Shown: positions 36,454-44,852, counted from the first letter of the stretch. The stretch is DNA of 44,868 nt from Phycisphaerae bacterium (GCA_024102815.1 JAGFJJ010000062.1:1-44868), one strand, 5' to 3'. Notes: generated by a model from the sequence alone, not told the origin. Program-made: numbers and translations.

Positions 36454-37608
36454 TCAGGCACCGCCCAGGGTGTCGGGATCCTTGGCAAAGCGGCGGGCGG
36501 TCGGCAGCGCAACTTTCCCCGCCAGAACCAGCCGGCGAAGGTCCTCGTCGAGCGTGATCATGCCGTCGCGCTTGCCGGTTTGAATCGACGACTCGATGGA
36601 TTCGATCTTGCCGAACTTGATCGCGATGCGTACCGGATCGTTCACGTGCAGCACCTCCAAGGCAAGGGACCGCTTGTCGCCCGGCAGCGCCGAGGGCAGC
36701 AGGTGCTGACTCACCACGCTCCGCAGGCTCAGGCTGAGCTGCGTGCGGACGTCCTCCTGCGCGTCGTGCGGGAAGAGATCAACGATGCGCGTGATGGCGC
36801 CCTTGGCGTCCTTGGTGTGCAGCGTGGTGAGAATCAGGTGGCCCGTCTCGGCCGCGCTGAGCGCCATGCGCGCCGTCTCCGGATCGCGAATCTCGCCGAT
36901 GAGCACGACGTCGGGATCCTGCCGCAGGCCGTACTTGAGCCCGTCATAGAACGAGTCCACGTCCCGGCCCACTTCGCGCTGCGTAATGATCGTCGATCCG
37001 ATCGGACAGTGGACGTACTCGATGGGTTCCTCGACGGTGATGACCCGCGAGCCGCCCTGCTGGTTCAACAGGTGAACCAGCGCCGCCAGCGTGGTGGATT
37101 TTCCCGATCCGGTGACCCCGGTGATGACCACCAGCCCGTTGCGATGGGCAACGAGCTTCTCCGCCAGCGGCTTTGGGAAACCCATCCATTCGAAGGTCGG
37201 AATCTCTTCGGGAACATGCCGCAGGCAGATGCACCAATCCCCCCGGGCGAGAAAGGCATTGGCCCGGAAGCGAACCGTGCGACGCTCGTGCTCGAACGCC
37301 ACGGAGCAATCGAAGTTCTTCTGCTCGCCGCGGCGCATGCGTTCCCGCATCGGCGGCGGGAGCACGGCCGCGACCATCGCCCCGACCTCCTCCGCGGCCA
37401 GCGCCTGCGGTCCCGCCGGTTCGAGCCGGCCGTGTACGCGATACGTCGGCGGAAATCCGGGGACGAAATGCACGTCCGACGCCTGACGATCCACGGCGGC
37501 ATGGAGAATGGCCAGCGCCGAGGAGGGCGTTCCGGGCCCGAGCTGATCGACCGTCGAATGACGTGATTCCGGAAGCCCGTTTCCAGCAGTTTGGTTGTCG
37601 CGATTCAT
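36454..37608 (-). CDS. pilT: Type IV pilus retraction ATPase PilT
   Basis: A 384-residue secretion-type ATPase of the PilT/PilU/GspE superfamily. It has the Walker A motif GVTGSGKST (residues 164-172), the Asp box RVITVEEPIEYVH, the Walker B region QDPDVVLIGEIRDPETARMA and the His box TGHLILTTLHTKDA. The N-terminal PAS-like half has ASDVHFVPGFPPTYRVHGRL. PilT powers retraction of type IV pili for twitching and DNA uptake, at the inner membrane on the cytoplasmic side. The C-terminus carries an AIRDPE-type retraction pattern and the family helix SIQTGKRDGMITLDEDL. The start is the ATG at 37608, six bases after a perfect TATAAT. No other pilus gene is in the window. Confidence 0.92.
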   Translation of the reverse strand: MNRDNQTAGNGLPESRHSTVDQLGPGTPSSALAILHAAVDRQASDVHFVPGFPPTYRVHGRLEPAGPQALAAEEVGAMVAAVLPPPMRERMRRGEQKNFDCSVAFEHERRTVRFRANAFLARGDWCICLRHVPEEIPTFEWMGFPKPLAEKLVAHRNGLVVITGVTGSGKSTTLAALVHLLNQQGGSRVITVEEPIEYVHCPIGSTIITQREVGRDVDSFYDGLKYGLRQDPDVVLIGEIRDPETARMALSAAETGHLILTTLHTKDAKGAITRIVDLFPHDAQEDVRTQLSLSLRSVVSQHLLPSALPGDKRSLALEVLHVNDPVRIAIKFGKIESIESSIQTGKRDGMITLDEDLRRLVLAGKVALPTARRFAKDPDTLGGA

Positions 37609-37614
37609 AACCCG

Positions 37615-37620
37615 ATTATA
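37615..37620 (-). promoter_or_regulatory. Perfect -10 box of pilT, leaderless-type
   Basis: On the minus strand TATAAT (37620 to 37615) is followed by six bases, CGGGTT, and the pilT ATG. Transcription would begin at or next to the start codon. No Shine-Dalgarno is present. The -35 is not clear. Confidence 0.6.
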
Positions 37621-37673
37621 CCCGCGCCCGGTGATCTTGACGCAGTTTGCATGACCGCCCGCAAAACCGTGCT

Positions 37674-37679
37674 TACAAT
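37674..37679 (+). promoter_or_regulatory. -10-like box of the acetyltransferase gene
   Basis: TACAAT ends seven bases before the ATG at 37687, and no ribosome site is present, which suggests a leaderless transcript. It is divergent from the pilT promoter. Confidence 0.5.
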
Positions 37680-37686
37680 CTCCCCC

Positions 37687-38286
37687 ATGGCACCGGACGC
37701 TCAGCCTTGCCCCGGGAACCACCTGTCGCTGCCGCGAACGCTCACTTTTCGCGACGGACGGAGCGCCATCATCCGCCAGGTCGTCGAGGCCGACGCCGGG
37801 CGCGTGCTCGAAGTGCTCCCCCAGGGACACCGCGAAACGGAGTTCCTCGCCTACATGCCCGGGGAATTTGATTGGACGGTCGAGCAGGAGCGCGAGTTCA
37901 TTCGCGTCCGCGCTGAACTTCAAGACGGCATACTGATTGGCGCGGAGGTGGGCGGGCGCCTGGTCGCCCTGGCCGGAGCGGAGCGATCGCCGCGCCGCCG
38001 CTATCGCCATCACGCCGAACTGGGCATGACCGTGCTTCGTGATTACTGGGGGCTGGGCATCGGCCAGGCATTGATGGACGGCATCGTCGCGTGGGCGTGC
38101 GATCGCCGCCTTCGCAAGCTCTATCTGCGCGTCTTTGCGGACAACGCGCGGGCGCATCGCCTGTATGTTCGATGCGGGTTCGTGGAAGAAGGCCGGCTCC
38201 GTGACGACGGCATGCGCTCCGACGGGACGCTGGTGGACACGATCGTCATGGCCCGATTCTTCGAGTTCCCCGACGGGCGGGAATAG
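37687..38286 (+). CDS. GNAT-family N-acetyltransferase
   Basis: A 199-residue acetyltransferase (the frame is also open from an ATG at 37651). The GNAT core is clear: RQVVEADAGRVLEV, then the acetyl-CoA binding loop LRDYWGLGIGQALMDGIVAW, then LYLRVFADNARAHRLYVRCG and FVEEGRLRDD. It resembles the RimJ/RimL/SpeG-type enzymes that acetylate amino groups of small molecules or protein N-termini; the substrate is unknown. The TACAAT seven bases before the 37687 ATG supports that start. It converges with the small membrane protein at 38346; the gap carries the motif AGAGCAGTGGCAC. Confidence 0.87.
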   Translation: MAPDAQPCPGNHLSLPRTLTFRDGRSAIIRQVVEADAGRVLEVLPQGHRETEFLAYMPGEFDWTVEQEREFIRVRAELQDGILIGAEVGGRLVALAGAERSPRRRYRHHAELGMTVLRDYWGLGIGQALMDGIVAWACDRRLRKLYLRVFADNARAHRLYVRCGFVEEGRLRDDGMRSDGTLVDTIVMARFFEFPDGRE

Positions 38287-38310
38287 ATCGAGTCGATGTC
38301 GCACGGATCA

Positions 38311-38323
38311 AGAGCAGTGGCAC
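38311..38323. repeat. 13-base motif shared with 7806-7818
   Basis: AGAGCAGTGGCAC occurs in the 59-base gap between the converging acetyltransferase and NTF2-like genes, identical to the copy in the convergent gap at 7806-7818. Confidence 0.5.
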
Positions 38324-38345
38324 ACGACCGCGAAGCCGCTCAAGT

Positions 38346-38912
38346 TCAGCGCAGCCAATCGAGCACGTCGAGATTCAGAGGCCCGACCGGAAGCGAGTCG
38401 ATGGCGGTGATCTGCCACGAGTCGCCGGCGGGCCGCAGCGTCAGCCGCCACCGCGAATTCAGCCATTGGTACGTCAGATCGGGATCGCGGACCATCGCCG
38501 TCGCGGTGAATTCGATGACACAATGGTCGTCCGGAAAGGTGACATCGAACCCGCGCAGCGTCGCGTCCTGTACCGCGATTCGACTGAGCCGCTGGCGAAT
38601 GCGAGCGACGATCCCGTCGTGGTCGTATCCGCCGATCTCGATATCGGGCGCCAGACGAGCGGCGATGAAATCCACATCAGCCACTTCGGCGGCGTCGGCC
38701 AGGGATCGACAGAACGCGATGGCATTCTCCGCTCGCGTTTCGACAACCTTCGAAATTACAAGAAGTAATGGAAGAGCCGCGAACCCCGCCCACACCGCGT
38801 ACTTGGTGCCCGGCGAGCGCCGCCACGACCACAGCCCGATCAGCCCGAGCTGGACCACGACCCAGCAGATCACCAGCAGCGGGATGCTCTCGAAAAGGAT
38901 GTGAACGAGCAT
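38346..38912 (-). CDS. Membrane-anchored NTF2-like protein, unknown function
   Basis: A 188-residue protein with two hydrophobic helices at the N-terminus (VHILFESIPLLVICWVVVQL and VWAGFAALPLLLVIS). After them comes a domain resembling NTF2/SnoaL folds: RAENAIAFCRSLADAAEVAD, DFIAARLAPDIEIGGYDHDG, then HCVIEFTATAMVRD and SRWRLTLRPAGDSWQITAID. It probably binds a small ligand or acts as a scaffold. The start at 38912 is chosen because the upstream codons overlap the recO region and add nothing hydrophobic. The neighbours give no clue. Confidence 0.7.
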   Translation of the reverse strand: MLVHILFESIPLLVICWVVVQLGLIGLWSWRRSPGTKYAVWAGFAALPLLLVISKVVETRAENAIAFCRSLADAAEVADVDFIAARLAPDIEIGGYDHDGIVARIRQRLSRIAVQDATLRGFDVTFPDDHCVIEFTATAMVRDPDLTYQWLNSRWRLTLRPAGDSWQITAIDSLPVGPLNLDVLDWLR

Positions 38913-39016
38913 CGCAACCTTCTTTCTGCCTTTCGATCGTAGTAGCACGACCCAATCGTGGAAAGGATGCGGCGTCGCGCCGGCGCGCTCTCTTTTCACG
39001 AAGAGACCACGCCGCG

Positions 39017-39022
39017 TACGAT
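39017..39022 (+). promoter_or_regulatory. -10-like box of recO
   Basis: TACGAT ends six bases before the recO ATG. This short spacing, with no Shine-Dalgarno, parallels pilT and the acetyltransferase and fits leaderless translation. Confidence 0.45.
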
Positions 39023-39028
39023 ACGGCC

Positions 39029-39793
39029 ATGCCGCCCATCAGCGATGACGCCGTGGTCCTCACCCGGCTCGACTACCAGGAAACCTCGCAGGTGCTGGTC
39101 TTCTTCACCCGCGAGCACGGCAAGCTCCGCGCCATCGGCAAGGGCACCAAGCGGGGCACCAAGACGCGTTTCGCTACGGGCATCGACCTGCTGGAAATCG
39201 GGCGCATCGTCTGCTCCGCCCGACCCGATCGCGGCCCCACCCTGTCCACGCTGACGGAATGGAAGCAGACCCGGCCGCTCTCCGGTCTTCGCGAGAGTCT
39301 TCCCAGACTCTATGGCGCCCAGTACATCGCCGAGATTACAACCTACCTTACCGAGGACTGGGACCCGCATCCGCGGGCCTTCGACGCGATGATCACCGCC
39401 TGGGTTCAACTGTCCGAGGCCCTGGAAACGCTGGGAATCATTGTCGGCTTCCAGCGTGTGCTGCTCGACGAGATCGGCTCGCTGCCGCGATTCGACGCCT
39501 GCGTGCTCTGCGGCCGGGAGCGCGACCTCACCCACTTCAGCTCCCACGAGGGCGGCATGATCTGCCGGCACTGCGAACCAGGGCACGTGGAGAAACGCCA
39601 GTTATCTTCCGCGACGCTCGCCATCCTGCGGGAATCGCCGGATGGTCCCGCTTCAGGCCCGCACGGGAATCGGACCGAGCGTTATCGCGGCCCGTTCGAC
39701 ATCCTGAACTACCACATCTCTCACCTGATGGCCCGCGAGCCGATGCTGGCGGCCAAGATCCTGCCGGCCAGTGAGCGGCGCATCCTACGCTGA
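39029..39793 (+). CDS. recO: DNA repair protein RecO
   Basis: A 254-residue recombination mediator that loads RecA with RecR at gaps. The N-terminal OB fold is VVLTRLDYQETSQVLVFFTR and EHGKLRAIGKGTKR. The zinc site found in many RecO proteins is complete: Cys158/Cys161 (CVLCG) and Cys179/Cys182 (CRHCEP). Length is normal. TACGAT (39017-39022) ends six bases before the ATG, and no ribosome site exists, suggesting a leaderless mRNA. It overlaps nothing and is followed by a promoter for pyruvate phosphate dikinase. Confidence 0.92.
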   Translation: MPPISDDAVVLTRLDYQETSQVLVFFTREHGKLRAIGKGTKRGTKTRFATGIDLLEIGRIVCSARPDRGPTLSTLTEWKQTRPLSGLRESLPRLYGAQYIAEITTYLTEDWDPHPRAFDAMITAWVQLSEALETLGIIVGFQRVLLDEIGSLPRFDACVLCGRERDLTHFSSHEGGMICRHCEPGHVEKRQLSSATLAILRESPDGPASGPHGNRTERYRGPFDILNYHISHLMAREPMLAAKILPASERRILR

Positions 39794-39846
39794 ATCGGAG
39801 CGCATCACTTTTGAATGCAACAATGCCTTAACAAAGCGTCAGGCGG

Positions 39847-39864
39847 CGTTTCGGCCGCGAAACG
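39847..39864. repeat. Hairpin between recO and ppdK
   Basis: CGTTTCG, loop GCCG, CGAAACG: a 7-bp perfect stem 54 bases after the recO stop. There is no T-run. It may end recO transcription weakly. Confidence 0.55.
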
Positions 39865-39871
39865 TCTCCAT

Positions 39872-39899
39872 TTGACGTCCCCACCGGGCGGGATATATT
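39872..39899 (+). promoter_or_regulatory. Promoter of ppdK
   Basis: TTGACG (39872-39877), 16 bases, TATATT (39894-39899): a good sigma-70-type promoter. It lies 168 bases upstream of the ppdK ATG, leaving a leader of about 160 bases. Confidence 0.6.
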
Positions 39900-40067
39900 C
39901 GATACCTCGTTGTGAAATGGCGCGGTCCGCGTGGATTCCGACGGACCCAATCCGCCACGGACGGCGGACCAGAAGGCCGACTTCCGCCGGCAAAGGGGTG
40001 TGTTGCACCCCTCGCCTTGCGTCACTGTCGGCCCGATTGAACTCTCGCTACGACAAGGACACACCCC

Positions 40068-43000
40068 ATGGCCAAGACGACCAAGAAGCGTAAATGGGTT
40101 TACTTTTTCGGAAACGGCAAGGCCGACGGCACCGGCGACATGCGCGAGGTGCTCGGCGGCAAGGGCGCGGGACTGGCGGAGATGACCCGCATCGGCCTGC
40201 CCGTCCCCGGCGGATTCACCATCACCACCGAGGCCTGCGCGGCCTACAGCGCCGCCGGTAAGAGCTGGCCGACCGGACTCGAAAAGGAAGTCCGCGCCAA
40301 TCTCAAGAATCTCGAGAAATCCGCCAAGCGCAAGCTGGGTGACGCGAAGAATCCCCTGCTGGTCTCCGTTCGATCCGGCGCCGCGCGCTCCATGCCCGGC
40401 ATGATGGAGACGATCCTCAACCTCGGTCTGAACGATCGCTCCGTCGAAGGACTGGCCAAGGTCTCCGGCAGTCGACGCTTCGCCCTCGATGCCTATCGCC
40501 GGTTCATCATGATGTATGGCTCCACGGCTCGCGGTGTGAAGCGCGAACACTTCGACAACGCCTTCGACGAGATCAAGAACCTTCGCACCCGCCCGCGACT
40601 GGGCCGCGCCCCGCATGAGAAGGTCGTGGACACCGACGTCGACGAGCACGAGCTCGAAGAACTTGTCGAGCGCTTTAAAGAGATCTTCCGCAATCACACC
40701 GACGACGACTTCCCCCAGGACCCGTTCGAGCAGCTTCGCGGAGCCATCGACGCCGTGTTCGACAGTTGGATGGCGGAAAAGGCCGTGACCTATCGCCGCG
40801 TGGAGAAGATCACCGGCCTGACCGGAACGGCCGTCAACGTCTGCCAGATGGTCTTCGGCAATATGGGCGAGGACAGCGGAACCGGTGTCTGCTTCACGCG
40901 GGATCCCAGCACGGGCGCTCCCGACTTCTACGGCGACATGCTCATCAACGCCCAGGGCGAGGACGTGGTCGCCGGCGTACGCACGCCGCTCAAGCTGGCC
41001 GAGCTGGAAACGCGCATGCCCGATGTCTACGAACAGCTCGAAGCCGTCCGTGTCATGCTCGAGGTTCACTACAAGGAAATGCAGGACCTCGAATTCACCA
41101 TCGAGCGCGGCACGCTCTACATGCTCCAGTGCCGCACCGGCAAGCGTTCGCCGCAGGCGGCCTTCAAGATCGCCGTCGACCAGGCCACCAAGCCGCTGCT
41201 CACTGCCGCCGCGGCGCGCAAGCTCGTCCGCAAGAAATATCTGCCCAAGCGCTACGCCACCGCCGCGTCCAAGCCCATCATCACCAAGGACGACGCCATC
41301 CGACGGATCACGGCCGCCGACATTGAGCGGCTCTTCTACCCCGTGCTCGACCCTGACACGCCGATCCACGAGCTGGAATCGCGGTTCATGGCCGAGGGCA
41401 TCGGCGCCGTGCCCGGCGCGGCCGTGGGTCGCGTGGCGTTCAGCGCCGAAGAAGCCGAAGCCCGCGCCGAACGCCAGGAGAGAGTCGTCCTCGTCCGCAA
41501 GGAAACGTCACCGGAGGACGTCGGCGGCATGCACGTATCCTCGGGCATTCTCACGGCCACGGGCGGGAAGACCTCGCACGCCGCGGTCGTTGCCCGCGGG
41601 TGGGGCAAGTGCTGCATCGTCGGCTGCGACAACCTCAACATCGACTACAACACGCGGCAGATGTCGGTCAACGGCCGGGTGATCCGCGAGGGCGACTTCG
41701 TCACGCTCGACGGCGGCACCGGCCGCGTCTACCACGGCGAGATCAACCTCGTTCAGCCCCAGGCGCCGCCGGAATACAACACGCTCATGGAGTGGTGTGA
41801 CCGCCGCCGCCGCCTGAAAGTGCGGACCAACGCCGACACGCCGCAGGACGCCTCCCGCGCCGTCGAGCTCGGCGCCGAGGGCATCGGGCTCTGCCGCACC
41901 GAGCACATGTTCTTCGACGCGTCCCAGCCGCAGCGCATCCGCGCCATGCGCGAGATGATCCTGGCCGACAGCGAATCCGCTCGCCGCGCCGCCCTCGACA
42001 AACTCCTTCCCTTCCAGCGGACCGACTTCGAAGGCATCTTCACGGCCATGGACGGCAAGCCGGTAACCGTCCGCCTGCTCGATCCGCCGCTGCACGAGTT
42101 CCTCCCGCAGCACGACAACCCGGAAGGCCAGCAGGCCGTCGTCGATGACATCAATGCCCCGATCCAGGAACGCCTCGACGCGGTACCGGAGTGGGACAAC
42201 AACCTCCGCAACAGGCTTCTCGGGCAACTCGTCACCGTGGACGACATCCGCCGCCGCGTGGAGCAACTCCACGAGGCCAACCCCATGCTCGGCCACCGCG
42301 GGTGCCGACTGTGCATCACCTATCCCGAAATCCTCGAGATGCAGGTCCGCGCGATCATGGAGGCCGCGGTCAACTGCCAGCAGCGCGGCATCAGCGTCCT
42401 GCCGGAGATCATGATCCCGCTGACGATCGATCCGAAGGAACTGGCTCTGCTCGCCGAGCGTACGCGGACCGTCGCGGACGGCGTGCTCGACGAAGCCGGC
42501 GTGAAGCTCAATTACCTGGTGGGCACGATGATCGAAACGCCGCGGGCGGCGCTGGTCTCGGACGAACTGGCCGAGACCGCCGAGTTCTTCTCCTTCGGCA
42601 CCAACGACCTCACCCAGATGACCATGGGGCTCTCCCGCGACGACGCGGGACGGTTCCTCCCCTACTATGTGGACGAGAATAAAGCCGGCATCTTCCACGC
42701 CGACCCCTTCCAGTCGCTGGACACCGACGGCGTGGGCGTGCTCGTCTTCCTGGCCTGCGAGCAAGGCCGGGAGACGCGAACGAAGATCAAGCTGGGCATC
42801 TGCGGCGAGCACGGCGGAGACCCCGCCTCCATCGGATTCTGCGAGCAAGTCGAACTGGACTACGTTTCATGCAGCCCGTTCCGCGTGCCCATCGCCCGGC
42901 TGGCCGCGGCCCAGGCGACCATCGCCCAGGAGGCCGAGCGAAAAGCCGCCGGCCGGGGTGCCCGCGGCAAGAAGCTCAAAGGCCCCACGCTCCTCAAGAG

Positions 43001-43109
43001 CAACTCCAAACCCCGCGAAACGGTGATGGGAAAGACCGCCAAGGCTTCGACCAAGACGAGCAAGTCGAGCAAAAAGAAGGGCAAGAAGTCGGGGAAGAAG
43101 CGCAAGTAG
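40068..43109 (+). CDS. ppdK: Pyruvate, phosphate dikinase, with basic C-terminal tail
   Basis: A 1013-residue PEP-utilising enzyme that interconverts pyruvate + ATP + Pi and PEP + AMP + PPi. The N-terminal ATP-grasp domain includes GGKGAGLAEMTRIGLPVPGG and SVRSGAARSMPGMMETILNL. The phosphohistidine is His504 in GGKTSHAAVVARGWGK, and the C-terminal barrel carries Cys912 in GICGEHGGDP and FFSFGTNDLTQMTMG. The enzyme is usually about 880 residues. The extra length comes from an insert around 175-205 and a tail of about 55 residues ending KSSKKKGKKSGKKRK, which looks like a nucleic-acid-binding histone-like tail. The start at 40068 fits. Role: gluconeogenesis or PPi-dependent glycolysis. Confidence 0.96.
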   Translation: MAKTTKKRKWVYFFGNGKADGTGDMREVLGGKGAGLAEMTRIGLPVPGGFTITTEACAAYSAAGKSWPTGLEKEVRANLKNLEKSAKRKLGDAKNPLLVSVRSGAARSMPGMMETILNLGLNDRSVEGLAKVSGSRRFALDAYRRFIMMYGSTARGVKREHFDNAFDEIKNLRTRPRLGRAPHEKVVDTDVDEHELEELVERFKEIFRNHTDDDFPQDPFEQLRGAIDAVFDSWMAEKAVTYRRVEKITGLTGTAVNVCQMVFGNMGEDSGTGVCFTRDPSTGAPDFYGDMLINAQGEDVVAGVRTPLKLAELETRMPDVYEQLEAVRVMLEVHYKEMQDLEFTIERGTLYMLQCRTGKRSPQAAFKIAVDQATKPLLTAAAARKLVRKKYLPKRYATAASKPIITKDDAIRRITAADIERLFYPVLDPDTPIHELESRFMAEGIGAVPGAAVGRVAFSAEEAEARAERQERVVLVRKETSPEDVGGMHVSSGILTATGGKTSHAAVVARGWGKCCIVGCDNLNIDYNTRQMSVNGRVIREGDFVTLDGGTGRVYHGEINLVQPQAPPEYNTLMEWCDRRRRLKVRTNADTPQDASRAVELGAEGIGLCRTEHMFFDASQPQRIRAMREMILADSESARRAALDKLLPFQRTDFEGIFTAMDGKPVTVRLLDPPLHEFLPQHDNPEGQQAVVDDINAPIQERLDAVPEWDNNLRNRLLGQLVTVDDIRRRVEQLHEANPMLGHRGCRLCITYPEILEMQVRAIMEAAVNCQQRGISVLPEIMIPLTIDPKELALLAERTRTVADGVLDEAGVKLNYLVGTMIETPRAALVSDELAETAEFFSFGTNDLTQMTMGLSRDDAGRFLPYYVDENKAGIFHADPFQSLDTDGVGVLVFLACEQGRETRTKIKLGICGEHGGDPASIGFCEQVELDYVSCSPFRVPIARLAAAQATIAQEAERKAAGRGARGKKLKGPTLLKSNSKPRETVMGKTAKASTKTSKSSKKKGKKSGKKRK

Positions 43110-43241
43110 CCGGGACACCTGGAAACGGAATAGAACTCAGGACGACCGGTGGCCGCACTGGTCGTTCGAGCATTCGTTCCACGCGCACGAAGCGGCGCCG
43201 CTTGCAAAGCCAATGCACGCCGCCAAGGGGGGATTTGTCCA

Positions 43242-43367
43242 ATGATCTACTGCGCCTCGATCCTCTCATTCCTGCTGGGGGGTTTCACCGTCGTCGCGCT
43301 CGAACTCTCAGCGCTGGGAGCCTGGATCGACGACCTCCGAAGCTGGGTGGAAATGCTGTTGCAGTAG
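43242..43367 (+). CDS. Small single-pass membrane protein (41 aa)
   Basis: A 41-codon frame with an excellent ribosome site (AAGGGGGG, 9 bases upstream). It begins MIYCASILSFLLGGFTVVAL, one hydrophobic helix, followed by a short amphipathic end (LGAWIDDLRSWVEMLLQ). It resembles other tiny bacterial membrane proteins. It lies 132 bases after ppdK. No homolog is recognised; expression is likely but unproven. Confidence 0.5.
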   Translation: MIYCASILSFLLGGFTVVALELSALGAWIDDLRSWVEMLLQ

Positions 43368-43475
43368 CATTCTATCAAACACTGGAACGGTCTCGGGAAT
43401 ACCATTCGGAACCGGGAACCTGGCTTGATTCCCTCGATGCAGAGCCGACCCTTAACGCGAGACGCACATCAGGCC

Positions 43476-43481
43476 TACAAT
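43476..43481 (+). promoter_or_regulatory. -10-like box before the zinc-ribbon gene
   Basis: TACAAT ends ten bases before the ATG at 43492 and resembles the short-leader promoters at 37674 and 39017. The -35 is not obvious. Confidence 0.4.
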
Positions 43482-43491
43482 ATCGAGCGAG

Positions 43492-44118
43492 ATGCCTTCG
43501 CCGAATGTGCGACTTGCCCTTCGTTTGCTGGCTTGGACCGCGTCCATTCTCCTGGCCGTTGTTACCGCCGCCCTGTTCGTCACCTCGCACGCGGGGTCGC
43601 TCGCGACCGGCGTCTTCATCGATAGCCTCGGCGAAGCTCACGCCGGCGCCGAGGACGGCCTGTTCATCCTGCTCCTCTCCCGGGCCGAGCCCGTGGATGC
43701 CCTGGGCTTCTTCTGGGCCAAGCCGCCGCGGGACAAGCAGCGACGCCACTACGTCTCGTTCAGCAAGTTGAACAGATTCGGGAATCACGCTCGGCGGTGG
43801 GAACTCGATTGCGGCAGACGCACCGTGACGACGCGGGGCGGTAGAATCGTGCCCATCACCCGGCTGTTGCTCCACGTCCCCTCCTGGTTCCTGCTCGCGG
43901 CCGGAGTAACCCCCCTGCTGCTCCTCGTCGCCTCCGAAATCCGCCGCTGCCGGATTCCGCCAGGGCACTGCCGCAAATGCCGCTACGACCTCACCGGCAA
44001 CACCTCCGGTATCTGCCCGGAATGCGGCACGCCGATCCCGCCGGAGCCTTCGTTAGGCGAATCCGACGGAAGCGGGGGAGTCGAACGGGACGCTACGCAG
44101 CACGGGGGTGGAACGTGA
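43492..44118 (+). CDS. Membrane protein with C-terminal zinc ribbon, copy 1
   Basis: A 208-residue protein with two membrane segments (RLLAWTASILLAVVTAALFV near residues 10-30, and SWFLLAAGVTPLLLLVASEI near 131-149). Between them is an extracytoplasmic region of about 100 residues. A four-cysteine zinc ribbon follows (CRKCRYDLTGNTSGICPECG, 161-180) on the cytoplasmic side. This ribbon is frequent in planctomycete membrane proteins of unknown function. The gene at 44115 is a paralog, and its GTG overlaps the stop here (GTGA at 44115-44118). The two are translationally coupled and may form a heteromer. Confidence 0.8.
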   Translation: MPSPNVRLALRLLAWTASILLAVVTAALFVTSHAGSLATGVFIDSLGEAHAGAEDGLFILLLSRAEPVDALGFFWAKPPRDKQRRHYVSFSKLNRFGNHARRWELDCGRRTVTTRGGRIVPITRLLLHVPSWFLLAAGVTPLLLLVASEIRRCRIPPGHCRKCRYDLTGNTSGICPECGTPIPPEPSLGESDGSGGVERDATQHGGGT

Positions 44119-44735
44119 AACCATCGAAGCTGCGGACAGCGCTATCGATAGTCACTTGGACGGCCAGCCTGTCTCTTGCATTGATCACTGCCAGCTTGTT
44201 TGTTGCCGCCCACACTGGTTTCATTATAACCGGCGCATACATATCAGGCGTTGGTGAATTCGAAGTTCAGGCTGCGAGCGGCCGATTATTAGCCTGTTTT
44301 CAAAGATCCTTGCCGGTAGACGCTGTGGAACCGCTATATGATCGGATGCCGTCAGGACGACGTTGGTATCTTGCCTATTCAAAGGACGGCAAGCTCGTGG
44401 ATGGTCTACCTCGATGGGGATTCGAACGCGGCGATGGTCTGCTTCATTTAGGCCCCGGAAATACGGTGCCGTACTCCAGTCGATCGGTGTACGCCCCTGT
44501 CTGGTTTGTCCTGGCAGTCGGCCTCCTCCCCCTCCTGCTCCCCGTCGCCCTCGAAATCCGCCGCCGGCGGATTCCCCCCGGCCATTGCCGCAAATGCCGC
44601 TACGACCTCACCGGCAACACCTCCGGCGTCTGCCCGGAATGCGGCACGCCGATCCCGCCGGGGTTCTTGTCGAGCAAATCCGGCGGAAGCAGCGAAGTCG
44701 AACAGGACGCATCGCAGCTTGGGGGTGGAACGTGA
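44115..44735 (+). CDS. Membrane protein with C-terminal zinc ribbon, copy 2
   Basis: A 206-residue paralog of the preceding gene with the same plan: N-terminal membrane helix, outer domain, second helix (VWFVLAVGLLPLLLPVALEI) and the ribbon CRKCRYDLTGNTSGVCPECG. The last 110 bases of the coding region are nearly identical in DNA to copy 1, whereas the outer domain has diverged and looks less GC-rich. It starts with GTG, overlapping the copy 1 stop. Recent duplication or gene conversion of the 3' half is the simplest explanation. Function unknown. Confidence 0.78.
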   Translation: MKPSKLRTALSIVTWTASLSLALITASLFVAAHTGFIITGAYISGVGEFEVQAASGRLLACFQRSLPVDAVEPLYDRMPSGRRWYLAYSKDGKLVDGLPRWGFERGDGLLHLGPGNTVPYSSRSVYAPVWFVLAVGLLPLLLPVALEIRRRRIPPGHCRKCRYDLTGNTSGVCPECGTPIPPGFLSSKSGGSSEVEQDASQLGGGT

Positions 44736-44761
44736 AACGCTCTAACCCGGATATTTCATGA
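44732..44761 (+). pseudogene. Nine-codon stub of a third zinc-ribbon copy
   Basis: The GTGA overlap that joins copies 1 and 2 (GGGGGTGGAACGTGAAAC) is repeated at the end of copy 2. The new frame reads VKRSNPDIS and then stops, so it looks like a truncated third copy or the relic of the duplication unit. Confidence 0.5.
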
Positions 44762-44802
44762 GTTGACGTTGATTCGCGCATAAGGAAGGCCTTCGAACCT
44801 GG

Positions 44803-44808
44803 TATGAT
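44803..44808 (+). promoter_or_regulatory. Extended -10 promoter candidate
   Basis: TGG followed by TATGAT forms an extended -10 element upstream of a possible gene start at 44853. The -35 is not clear. Confidence 0.4.
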
Positions 44809-44852
44809 AGGGTTTGCTCCAACGCAATCATGCCGAGGCACGGAGGCCGTTC

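Noticed and set aside
39828..42848. Long minus-strand frames opposite pyruvate phosphate dikinase
   Set aside because: They are shadow frames of a clearly coding gene with normal catalytic residues.
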